Shown here piece by piece: positions 1 to 5,397 of a DNA stretch of 6,591 bases (positions are counted from its first letter, which is position 1; each line of letters opens with the position of its first letter). A model generated the notes under the pieces. That model saw only the letters and a list, made by a program, of their open reading frames with translations. It did not search any database and was not told where the DNA came from. Position numbers and translations under genes: made by a program. Origin of the DNA: Gammaproteobacteria bacterium. Lineage in GTDB: Bacteria; Pseudomonadota; Gammaproteobacteria; UBA6429; Thiohalophilaceae. The stretch lies in contig JAHEDA010000136.1 in the NCBI GenBank assembly GCA_024641445.1, positions 1 through 6,591 on the forward strand, in the 5' to 3' direction.

Positions 1-516
1 CTCCACTGGCAGGATTACCGTTGGGTCTATTTTTTTGCGGCGAGCATTGGCTTTGCGACGACGGTTGCCGAACCCGCACTCATCGCCGTTGCGATCAAGG
101 CCAATGAGGTCTCCGCCGGGGCCATCTCGGTGTGGGGCCTGCGTATCGCCGTGGCCCTGGGCGTCTCGATGGGTATCGCCCTGGGTAGTTTTCGTATCGT
201 GACGGGAACCCCCTTGGAGTACTACATCATAGTGGGCTATATCATTGTGATGATTCAGACCTATTTTGCACCGCGCAACATTATTGCGCTGGCCTATGAC
301 TCGGGTGGCGTAACGACCTCGACCGTAACCGTCCCGCTGGTGACGGCCCTCGGGCTTGGGCTTGCCAGTACGGTACCGGGACGGAGCGTATTGCTGGACG
401 GTTTTGGACTGATAGCCTTTGCCAGCCTGTTTCCCATGCTAACGGTCATGGCGTATGCACAATTGAGTCATTGGCGCGCACTAAGTGGTCGCGCGTCGTC
501 AGCGAAGATTAAGTAG
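1..516 (+). CDS. DUF1538 family integral membrane protein, C-terminal part (5' end outside window)
   Basis: The reading frame is open from the first base, so the gene begins upstream; 171 residues are visible. The fragment is very hydrophobic, with about four to five likely membrane segments (about residues 8-32, 45-65, 73-90, 107-124 and 131-153) and a short basic tail ending in SSAKIK. Two conserved-looking patches match my memory of the DUF1538 family: FATTVAEPAL (18-27) and DSGGVTTSTVTVP (100-112). Both are small-residue-rich loops of the kind found in transporters, but the substrate of this family is not known to me. The P-II-like gene starts 14 bp downstream with its own strong ribosome binding site, followed by a CBS protein, which suggests that activity is controlled by a nucleotide or metabolite signal. 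An internal GTG at 130 is not the real start, because the homologous sequence continues upstream of it. Family call is fairly firm; function is inference. Confidence 0.82.
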   Translation, partial: LHWQDYRWVYFFAASIGFATTVAEPALIAVAIKANEVSAGAISVWGLRIAVALGVSMGIALGSFRIVTGTPLEYYIIVGYIIVMIQTYFAPRNIIALAYDSGGVTTSTVTVPLVTALGLGLASTVPGRSVLLDGFGLIAFASLFPMLTVMAYAQLSHWRALSGRASSAKIK

Positions 517-517
517 G

Positions 518-523
518 AAGGAG
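518..523 (+). promoter_or_regulatory. Strong Shine-Dalgarno site of the P-II-like gene
   Basis: AAGGAG lies 7 bases before the ATG at 531, right after the stop of the DUF1538 gene. It is among the best ribosome binding sites in the window. It suggests that the small soluble regulator is translated well in its own right, perhaps above the level of the membrane protein. Confidence 0.7.
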
Positions 524-530
524 AGAACGT

Positions 531-881
531 ATGCACTTTAAATTGGTAATTGCCTTTGTAGAGGAAGATAAAACCGATAAGGTGATGGAGGCGGCGCGTA
601 CATGTGGCGCAACCGGGGCGACGGTGATCAGTCATGCCCGTGGCGAGGGACTGAAGCAGAGCAAGACCTTCTTTGGTCTGACCCTGGAGACGCAGCGTGA
701 CATGTTACTGTTTCTGGTTGAAGAACACCTGAGTCGAAATATTCTGGAAAAGATTAGCTCGGTCGGTGAGTTCGATAGCAAGCCTGGTACCGGTATTGCC
801 TTCCAGATCGATGTGGAGGATGCCGTGGGAGTTGCGCAACAGGTGCAGAGTCTGAGTGAAGTGGTGGAGGATGAGATATGA
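531..881 (+). CDS. P-II-like (GlnB/GlnK superfamily) signalling protein, divergent
   Basis: This 116-residue protein has the size and layout of P-II trimer subunits: KLVIAFVEEDKTDKVMEAA (4-22) as first strand and helix, a T-loop region after RGEG (37-40), a second strand-helix unit (about 59-77), and PGTGIAFQIDVEDAV (85-99) like the C-terminal P-II signature. It departs from classical GlnB in clear ways. It contains no tyrosine, so uridylylation at Tyr51 cannot occur. By my alignment its T-loop is about five residues shorter. The lysine after the GDG loop (Lys90 in GlnB) is isoleucine here, and the two C-loop arginines (101 and 103) become glycine and alanine. It is probably a soluble regulator of the DUF1538 membrane protein encoded just upstream (inference), rather than a regulator of glutamine synthetase. 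Its stop codon overlaps the next start as ATGA. Confidence 0.85.
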   Translation: MHFKLVIAFVEEDKTDKVMEAARTCGATGATVISHARGEGLKQSKTFFGLTLETQRDMLLFLVEEHLSRNILEKISSVGEFDSKPGTGIAFQIDVEDAVGVAQQVQSLSEVVEDEI

Positions 882-1282
882 GTGATCGTAAAGTAATTCG
901 GGTAAAGGACGTCATGAAACGATCTTTTGATATGGTGGATGGTATGACCACCGTGAAGGAGGCCCTGGTAAGAATGCATCACATCGAGACCAAGTGTCTC
1001 ATCGTCAACAAACGTCACGATGACGATGAGTATGGCATTGTCCTGCTCTCGGATATCGCCAAGGCGGTGTTGGCCAAGGACCGCTCGCCGGACCGAGTCA
1101 ATGTCTATGAGGTTATGTCCAAGCCCGTGGTCAGCGTGGATCAACTGATGGATATACGCTATTGCGCACGACTCTTTGACAAGTTCGGTCTGTCGCGCGC
1201 ACCGGTAATGGAGAATGGTAAGGTCATTGGTATCGTGAGCTTTACCGATATGGTATTACATGGTCTGGTAAAGGACGTCTAA
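878..1282 (+). CDS. Two-CBS-domain protein
   Basis: The 134-residue protein is made of almost nothing but a CBS pair: CBS1 at about 7-68, starting RVKDVM and ending GIVLLSDI (53-60), and CBS2 at about 75-131, starting VYEVMSKPVVSV and ending GIVSFTDM (118-125). CBS pairs usually bind adenine nucleotides such as AMP, ATP or S-adenosylmethionine. The second repeat keeps the hydroxyl residue and the aspartate of the usual G-I-V-(S/T)-x-x-D pattern; the first has leucine in place of the hydroxyl residue, so perhaps only one site is fully functional. There is no effector domain, so it must act on a partner. The 4-bp ATGA overlap with the P-II-like gene and a GGAGG site at 866-870 imply translation coupled to that gene. 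A soluble, cytoplasmic, energy-sensing partner of the DUF1538 protein is the likely role, by context only. Confidence 0.88.
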   Translation: MSDRKVIRVKDVMKRSFDMVDGMTTVKEALVRMHHIETKCLIVNKRHDDDEYGIVLLSDIAKAVLAKDRSPDRVNVYEVMSKPVVSVDQLMDIRYCARLFDKFGLSRAPVMENGKVIGIVSFTDMVLHGLVKDV

Positions 1283-1286
1283 GACC

Positions 1287-1655
1287 GTGATGAAACTGGT
1301 TAGTGTCGATGGCGTCAGCCTGCATGCACTCGATGACAGCACCTTTCATGCTGTGCTTGACCATGCGCGAGGTGCGTCGGTAGTTATCTTTACCTCTGCG
1401 GCCTGTGCCAGTTGTCGCTTCTGGAAACAACTCTTACTGTCCTATGCGCAACAGCACACAGAGACCCGTTTCTACGAGGTCGATGCAGAAGAGAATCTCG
1501 CCCTGACACGTGCCTATGATGTCTTTCATCTGCCATCGTTGTTTCTATTCGTCAATGGCCACTTTCATAGTGCCCTCCAGTGTGAGGCGACTCTGACCGC
1601 CTTTCATTCAGAGATGCAGCGTGCCCTGTCAGCCCCCGCAGAGGAGGAGCCTTGA
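1287..1655 (+). CDS. Thioredoxin-fold protein with CASC motif
   Basis: This small (about 122 residues) thioredoxin family protein has no signal peptide, so it should be cytoplasmic. The strand-turn-helix VVIFTSAACASCRFWKQLL (32-50) carries the redox pair Cys40 and Cys43. The usual WCGPC becomes ACASC, so the tryptophan, glycine and proline of standard thioredoxin are missing, which should shift its redox potential. The cis-proline is present in HLPSLFLFVNG (81-91), and FYEVDAEEN (62-70) fits the third strand. It could be a thiol reductase, or an adaptor for a specific partner; the target is unknown. The start is either GTG at 1287 or ATG at 1290. I kept GTG because AAAGGA at 1270-1275 is better spaced for it, but ATG is equally possible. 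It sits 4 bp after the CBS gene, and its stop overlaps the ampD start by one base. Confidence 0.8.
   Translation: MMKLVSVDGVSLHALDDSTFHAVLDHARGASVVIFTSAACASCRFWKQLLLSYAQQHTETRFYEVDAEENLALTRAYDVFHLPSLFLFVNGHFHSALQCEATLTAFHSEMQRALSAPAEEEP
1643..1649 (+). promoter_or_regulatory. Shine-Dalgarno site that sets the ampD start
   Basis: GGAGGAG lies inside the end of the thioredoxin-like gene. It is 5 bases before ATG at 1655 but only 2 bases before the in-frame TTG at 1652. The spacing favours ATG at 1655, giving a TGATG stop-start junction and coupled translation. Confidence 0.65.
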
Positions 1656-2218
1656 TGTTTATCGATAAGGATACGGGCCTGATAATCGGTGCGGAGCAGA
1701 TCGCCTCGCCCAATTTCGATGACCGCCCCGAAGGCGTTAATATCGAACTCCTGGTGATCCATAACATCAGCCTGCCGCCAGGAGAGTTTGGTGGCCAATA
1801 CGTTGCACAGTTTTTTACCAATCTGCTCGACCCACAGGCCCATCCCTATTTTATGGAGATCGCCTCGATGCAGGTCTCCTCACACCTTTTTATCCGCCGC
1901 GATGGTGCGTTGATCCAGTTTGTGCCCCTACACCGCCGCGCCTGGCATGCAGGGGCCTCACAGTTTCAGGGCCGTAGTCGCTGCAATGATTTTTCCATTG
2001 GGATTGAGATGGAGGGGACCGACACCGACCCCTACACCGAGGCGCAGTATGTGACCCTGGCCGAGGTGACACGACTGTTACAACAGGCTTATCCCGCACT
2101 CGGGCAGGGCAATATAGTGGGGCACTGCGATATCTCACCGGGGCGAAAGACCGACCCGGGGCAGGCGTTCAATTGGGGACGTTATTTGCAAGATGTTGGC
2201 CTGCCAGACAATTCCTGA
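1655..2218 (+). CDS. ampD: 1,6-anhydro-N-acetylmuramyl-L-alanine amidase AmpD
   Basis: AmpD is the cytoplasmic zinc amidase that cuts the peptide from 1,6-anhydro-MurNAc-peptides brought in by AmpG during peptidoglycan recycling. In species with AmpR and AmpC, its loss raises beta-lactamase expression. The 187-residue product has the full family length and no signal peptide. The zinc ligands are evident: His36 in LLVIHNISLPPGEFGG, His157 in GHCDISPGRKTDPG, and Asp167 in the same segment, with Lys165 nearby. Glu118 in SIGIEMEGTDT matches the catalytic glutamate region. RRDGALIQFVP and RAWHAG follow the AmpD pattern closely, including the insertion around NLLDPQAHPYFMEIA that separates cytoplasmic AmpD from periplasmic AmiD-type enzymes. 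It begins at the stop codon of the thioredoxin-like gene and is followed 42 bp later by ampE, the usual partner. No ampC or ampR lies in the window. Confidence 0.96.
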   Translation: MFIDKDTGLIIGAEQIASPNFDDRPEGVNIELLVIHNISLPPGEFGGQYVAQFFTNLLDPQAHPYFMEIASMQVSSHLFIRRDGALIQFVPLHRRAWHAGASQFQGRSRCNDFSIGIEMEGTDTDPYTEAQYVTLAEVTRLLQQAYPALGQGNIVGHCDISPGRKTDPGQAFNWGRYLQDVGLPDNS

Positions 2219-2243
2219 TGGGCTTGCATGTGGTTGGGATAAA

Positions 2244-2264
2244 ATGGAAACTATGCGCCCATGA
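2244..2264 (+). other. Possible six-codon leader ORF ending on the ampE start
   Basis: In the short ampD-ampE gap an ATG opens the frame M-E-T-M-R-P and stops at TGA, whose bases overlap the ampE ATG as ATGA. ampE itself has no clear Shine-Dalgarno site just before its start, so ribosomes ending here could re-initiate on ampE. The mini-ORF also lacks a strong site (only GGGAT nearby), and such a short frame can easily arise by chance. Confidence 0.2.
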
Positions 2265-3124
2265 GCTTCCTCGCCATCCTCTTTAGTCTCGCCATCGAAA
2301 GTTACTGGCCTCAGGTCGATAGCTGGCGACCCTATGCCTGGTTTGAACAATACAGCGCCTGGATGCGTCAGCGCCTTGAGTCCCTCTCGGGTGTTGCGGC
2401 GCTGTTGATCCTTTTATTTGTTCTGGCCTTTGGCGTGGCGCTGGTAATGGCCATGCTCCACGCCGTCATGGTGCTGTTTGCCTTCTTGTTCGCCATCGCG
2501 GTTTTACTGTGGTGCCTAGGGCCAGCAAGTTTTACCCGTGAGGTGCAACTCTATCTTGATGCCGCGGAGGCGGGGGATGAAGAGGCCGCCCGTGTCCATG
2601 CCGCCGTGATCTTGAAGCGACCGGTGGACGAAAACTCGCAACAGCTTGCCCGCGTTATGCGTGAGGCCGTCTTGATACAGGGTAACGAGCGTCTGTTGGG
2701 TGTGTTGCTCTGGTTTGTGGTGCTGGGTCCCGTGGGGGCCGTCTTGTATCGCACCAACAGTTTATTGAAGGATCAAACCTCGGGTGAGACCAGCATCTTT
2801 GCGGCCACCTCGCGTAATCTGCATCGTATCCTCAATTGGATACCCTCGCGTCTTTGCCTCCTCGGTTATGCCCTGGGTGGCAGCTTTGTTGACAGCATGG
2901 GTGAGTGGAACGGTATCTCTGATTTTCTCCACCGTGATAGCGAAGAGCTTCTGGTCCTCACCGGTAGCGGTGCCTTGAGTCAGGAGTGGGGCAATGAACA
3001 GGAAGACCTGCATTCCCAGTTCTGGGTCCACACGGTTGCACATGCCGCGGCGCTGGTTAAGCGCATGCTGATTATCTGGATAATAATCTTTGCCCTCATG
3101 ACGATTGCCGGCTGGCTTGTTTAG
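2261..3124 (+). CDS. ampE: AmpE family inner-membrane protein
   Basis: AmpE is an inner-membrane protein encoded with AmpD and linked to beta-lactamase induction signalling, but its biochemical role is not settled. The 287 residues match the length of E. coli AmpE (about 284). Predicted membrane spans are at about 46-64, 66-88, 146-163 and 268-286, the last near the very C-terminus as in AmpE. GPVGAVLYRTNSLLK (156-170) and LNWIPSRL (191-198) are the two segments shared with the CobD/CbiB family, which makes adenosylcobinamide from cobyric acid; the N-terminus lacks the HPV motif I expect in true CbiB, so AmpE is preferred. A stop codon lies in frame shortly upstream, so ATG at 2261 is the first usable start. 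Its stop, TAG, is followed in the same frame by six codons and then cobU, so ampE bridges peptidoglycan recycling and cobalamin genes. Confidence 0.9.
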   Translation: MSFLAILFSLAIESYWPQVDSWRPYAWFEQYSAWMRQRLESLSGVAALLILLFVLAFGVALVMAMLHAVMVLFAFLFAIAVLLWCLGPASFTREVQLYLDAAEAGDEEAARVHAAVILKRPVDENSQQLARVMREAVLIQGNERLLGVLLWFVVLGPVGAVLYRTNSLLKDQTSGETSIFAATSRNLHRILNWIPSRLCLLGYALGGSFVDSMGEWNGISDFLHRDSEELLVLTGSGALSQEWGNEQEDLHSQFWVHTVAHAAALVKRMLIIWIIIFALMTIAGWLV

Positions 3125-3142
3125 GCCGTTTAATCCCATCTC

Positions 3143-3658
3143 ATGCTTGAACTGATTCTTGGTGGTGCCCGCTCCGGCAAGAGCGCGTATGCGCAGCAGC
3201 GTGCCATCGCATCGAATCTGCCGGTGTGTTTCATCGCAACCGCACAGGCGGGTGATGCGGAGATGCAGGCACGAATTGCCCGGCATCAGGCTGAGCGACC
3301 GGCAAGCTGGCAGACGCTTGAGGAACCGATTCGGTTGTCGCAGGTACTACAGGCTATCGATCAGGCGCAACGCTGTGTCGTGATCGATTGCCTGACCCTG
3401 TGGATGACGAATCTGTTGATGCTCGAAGACGAGGCGCAGCTCCAGGCAGAGAGGCAGGCGCTCTTACAAATTTTACCCACTCTCAAGGCCCACATCATTT
3501 TGGTTAGCAACGAGGTGGGGCAGGGGATCGTACCTATGAATGCCCTCTCGCGTCGCTTTGTCGATGAGAGTGGCTGGTTACATCAAGGTCTCGCCACCAT
3601 GGCCGATTCGGTCGTGTTAATGGCGGCGGGTTTACCACTAAAACTGAAAGGTGACTAA
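3143..3658 (+). CDS. cobU: Adenosylcobinamide kinase / adenosylcobinamide-phosphate guanylyltransferase
   Basis: CobU (CobP) is a bifunctional cytoplasmic enzyme: it phosphorylates adenosylcobinamide and then transfers GMP from GTP to give adenosylcobinamide-GDP, the substrate of CobS. The 171-residue length is normal. The N-terminal P-loop GGARSGKS (7-14) is intact. His48 in RIARHQAERP matches the histidine that carries GMP in the Salmonella enzyme (His46). VVIDCLTLWMTNLL (79-92) is the Walker B-like segment, VSNEVGQGIVP (121-131) is a family signature, and the protein ends in the usual AAGLPLKLK. The start has no evident Shine-Dalgarno site, which fits translation coupled to ampE, whose stop lies 18 bp upstream in the same frame. 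Its last base is shared with the first base of cobT. Confidence 0.97.
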   Translation: MLELILGGARSGKSAYAQQRAIASNLPVCFIATAQAGDAEMQARIARHQAERPASWQTLEEPIRLSQVLQAIDQAQRCVVIDCLTLWMTNLLMLEDEAQLQAERQALLQILPTLKAHIILVSNEVGQGIVPMNALSRRFVDESGWLHQGLATMADSVVLMAAGLPLKLKGD

Positions 3659-4707
3659 TGTTGGATTGGTTAAGTAAACCGGCGGCGCAACTCGATGCCG
3701 CTACGCGTGACAAGGCCCTGGCGCGCCAGGCGCAACTTACCAAACCACCGGGTGCGCTCGGCCGGCTTGAAGACCTCGCGGTGACACTGGCGGCAATGCA
3801 ACAGACGGTAAAGCCAGTCTTGGACAAGGTGCATATCGTGGTGTTCGCCGGTGATCATGGCGTGGCAAACGAGGGCGTGTCGGCCTTCCCACAGATCGTC
3901 ACGCGCGAGATGGTGAAAAACTTTGCCAGTGGCGGTGCCGCGATTACGGTGATGGCGAAGTATCTTGATACAAGCTTTGAGGTTGTGGACGTGGGTACGG
4001 CGCATCCACCCGGTGACCTGCCGAAGGTGGTGGACAATCGCATCGCCGCCGGGACAAAAAATTTCTGCGAGCAGGCCGCCATGACCCCGGCCGAGTTGCA
4101 ACAGGCGCTGGAGGCGGGTCGCGAGGCGGTACGACGTGGCCTGCAACCTACGTTACACCTTTTTATCGGCGGTGAGATGGGCATCGCCAATACCACCAGT
4201 GCCTCGGCCGTCGCCTGTGCTTTATTAAATAAGAAGGGTAGCGAACTCGCCGGACCGGGTACCGGTCTCGATCAAAAGGGCGTGCAGCACAAGGCGGTCG
4301 TGATTGATCGTGCCCTAGCCCTGCATCAGCTCAAGTCTGATCAGCCCTTGGAAATTTTACAATGTCTTGGTGGTTTTGAGATCGCGGCACTCTGCGGTGC
4401 CTACATCACCTGTGCACAACTGGCGATACCGGTGTTGGTAGACGGTTTTATTGCCACCGTGGCGGCGCTGCTGGCAGTGCGCATCAATCCGTCTGTGGCC
4501 GATTGGTTCTTGTACGCACACCAATCCGCCGAACCGGGTTATAAACACGTCATCACCGCCTTGCAGGCAAGACCCATTCTTGATCTTGGCATGCGTCTGG
4601 GTGAGGGCAGTGGAGCGGCCACCGTCGTGCCAATTCTACGCATGGCGCTGGTGGCACATAACGAGATGGCCACCTTTGCCGAGGCGGGTGTGTCAGAAAA
4701 ATCATAA
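3658..4707 (+). CDS. cobT: Nicotinate-nucleotide--dimethylbenzimidazole phosphoribosyltransferase
   Basis: CobT transfers phosphoribose from nicotinate mononucleotide to 5,6-dimethylbenzimidazole, giving alpha-ribazole 5'-phosphate for the lower loop of cobalamin. The 349 residues cover the whole family length. The substrate region KPPGALGRLEDLA (29-41), FAGDHGVANEGVSAFP (63-78) and GGEMGIANTTSA (171-182) are all intact, and Glu316 in GMRLGEGSGAA matches the catalytic glutamate of Salmonella CobT (Glu317). The overall chain favours a base-specific CobT, not the smaller ArsA/ArsB-type paralogues, but base preference cannot be read from sequence. The start overlaps the cobU stop by one base (TAATG), with AAAGGTGA just upstream as the ribosome binding site, so the two are likely made together. 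No bluB, which would supply the base, is in the window. Confidence 0.97.
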   Translation: MLDWLSKPAAQLDAATRDKALARQAQLTKPPGALGRLEDLAVTLAAMQQTVKPVLDKVHIVVFAGDHGVANEGVSAFPQIVTREMVKNFASGGAAITVMAKYLDTSFEVVDVGTAHPPGDLPKVVDNRIAAGTKNFCEQAAMTPAELQQALEAGREAVRRGLQPTLHLFIGGEMGIANTTSASAVACALLNKKGSELAGPGTGLDQKGVQHKAVVIDRALALHQLKSDQPLEILQCLGGFEIAALCGAYITCAQLAIPVLVDGFIATVAALLAVRINPSVADWFLYAHQSAEPGYKHVITALQARPILDLGMRLGEGSGAATVVPILRMALVAHNEMATFAEAGVSEKS

Positions 4708-4736
4708 AGGATTCAGTGCAGCGGCGCTGGATACGC

Positions 4737-4753
4737 AAAGAGGATATATGTAG
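4737..4753 (+). promoter_or_regulatory. Start-stop element (SD-ATG-TAG) before cobC
   Basis: AAAGAGG (4737-4743) is placed 4 bases before an ATG that is directly followed by TAG (4748-4753). It is a better ribosome site than the one in front of cobC itself. It may hold ribosomes in the leader, may be the remnant of a lost gene start, or may be chance. It is out of frame with cobC. Confidence 0.3.
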
Positions 4754-4776
4754 TGCGTCAAGCAAGACAGACGCAC
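4753..4776 (+). promoter_or_regulatory. Perfect 7-bp hairpin in the cobT-cobC gap
   Basis: GTGCGTC (4753-4759) and GACGCAC (4770-4776) are exact inverted repeats around a 10-base loop, with five of seven pairs GC. The hairpin ends 12 bases before the cobC start. There is no T-run after it, so a standard intrinsic terminator is unlikely. An mRNA structure that affects cobC translation or transcript processing, or a protein-binding dyad, are alternatives. Confidence 0.4.
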
Positions 4777-4788
4777 CGGTAACTCGAT

Positions 4789-5397
4789 ATGCAGAACTCA
4801 ACCACACTGATTGATCTCATTCGTCACGGCGAGCCCGTCGGTGGCCGCAAATATCGTGGCCAAACCGATGACCCGTTGAGTGAAAAGGGTTGGCATCAGA
4901 TGCGCGAGGCGGTCGGCGAGCACCGCCCGTGGGATATCGTTGTCACCTCAACCCTCTCACGCTGTCAGGTCTTTGCCGAAGAGGTGGCGCAGCGCCATGC
5001 CCTGGCACTGGAACTGGAGCCCCGCTTTAAAGAGATCGGCTTTGGTCAGTGGGAGGGCAAGACTGCCGAACAACTCATGCAGGCCGACCCCGATGCACTG
5101 CAACGATTTTGGTTGGATCCAGTGAACAACACCCCGCCCGGTGCCGAGACCCTGGATGAGTTTGCGTCACGTATTGTCCCGGCATGGGATGATTTGACAC
5201 AACGTCATGCCGGTAAACATATCCTTGCAGTAGGCCACGCCGGTATGATGCGCATGATCATCCGCCACGTCCTTGCCATGCCACTCGGACACATGTTTCG
5301 CCTGCAAGTCGAGAATGCCGCGATCACTCGCATTCAGATCGATGGCGTGGGTGCGTCGGCCCTGCCACGTCTCATCTTTCATGGGGGCTCCTTATGA
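4789..5397 (+). CDS. cobC: Alpha-ribazole phosphatase (histidine phosphatase family)
   Basis: CobC removes the 5'-phosphate from alpha-ribazole phosphate (or from adenosylcobalamin phosphate after CobS). The 202-residue protein has the histidine phosphatase fold: IRHGEP (11-16) with the phospho-accepting His13 next to Arg12, STLSRC with Arg58, the acidic EIGFGQWEG (82-90), and the second catalytic histidine, His150, in VGHAGMMRM. The family is broad and includes phosphoglycerate mutase-like enzymes, so specificity rests on the setting between cobT and cobS, which is convincing. An in-frame stop lies two codons before the ATG, so the start is fixed. The start has only a poor ribosome site. The preceding 81-bp gap is the largest on this strand and holds a start-stop element and a hairpin. 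The end overlaps cobS by 4 bp (ATGA). Confidence 0.9.
   Translation: MQNSTTLIDLIRHGEPVGGRKYRGQTDDPLSEKGWHQMREAVGEHRPWDIVVTSTLSRCQVFAEEVAQRHALALELEPRFKEIGFGQWEGKTAEQLMQADPDALQRFWLDPVNNTPPGAETLDEFASRIVPAWDDLTQRHAGKHILAVGHAGMMRMIIRHVLAMPLGHMFRLQVENAAITRIQIDGVGASALPRLIFHGGSL

Noticed and set aside
632..1144. Long minus-strand open frame (170 codons) opposite the P-II-like and CBS genes
   Set aside because: It lies antisense to two clearly recognisable proteins, and its translation shows no family motif; it is a shadow of their codon use.
2224..2245. Promoter for ampE (TTGCAT ... TAAAAT)
   Set aside because: TAAAAT resembles a -10 box, but the TTGCAT is only 10 bases away and nothing -35-like sits at the right distance.
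2261..3124. Calling this gene cobD/cbiB because of its cob neighbours
   Set aside because: It is shorter than usual CbiB, lacks the N-terminal HPV motif, ends like AmpE and follows ampD directly; AmpE fits better.
2762..3286. Minus-strand open frame (174 codons) opposite the end of ampE and the start of cobU
   Set aside because: It covers the junction of two well-supported genes on the other strand and has no recognisable protein features.
3670..4146. Minus-strand open frame (158 codons) inside cobT
   Set aside because: It is wholly antisense to intact cobT, rich in His, Arg and Cys in the manner of non-coding shadow frames.
4753..4776. Intrinsic terminator after cobT
   Set aside because: The stem is good, but no T-run follows it, and the next cob gene begins 12 bases later on the same strand.
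4753..4782. Nine-codon frame from GTG in the cobT-cobC gap
   Set aside because: There is no well-placed ribosome site of its own and the length is within chance; the hairpin explains this stretch better.
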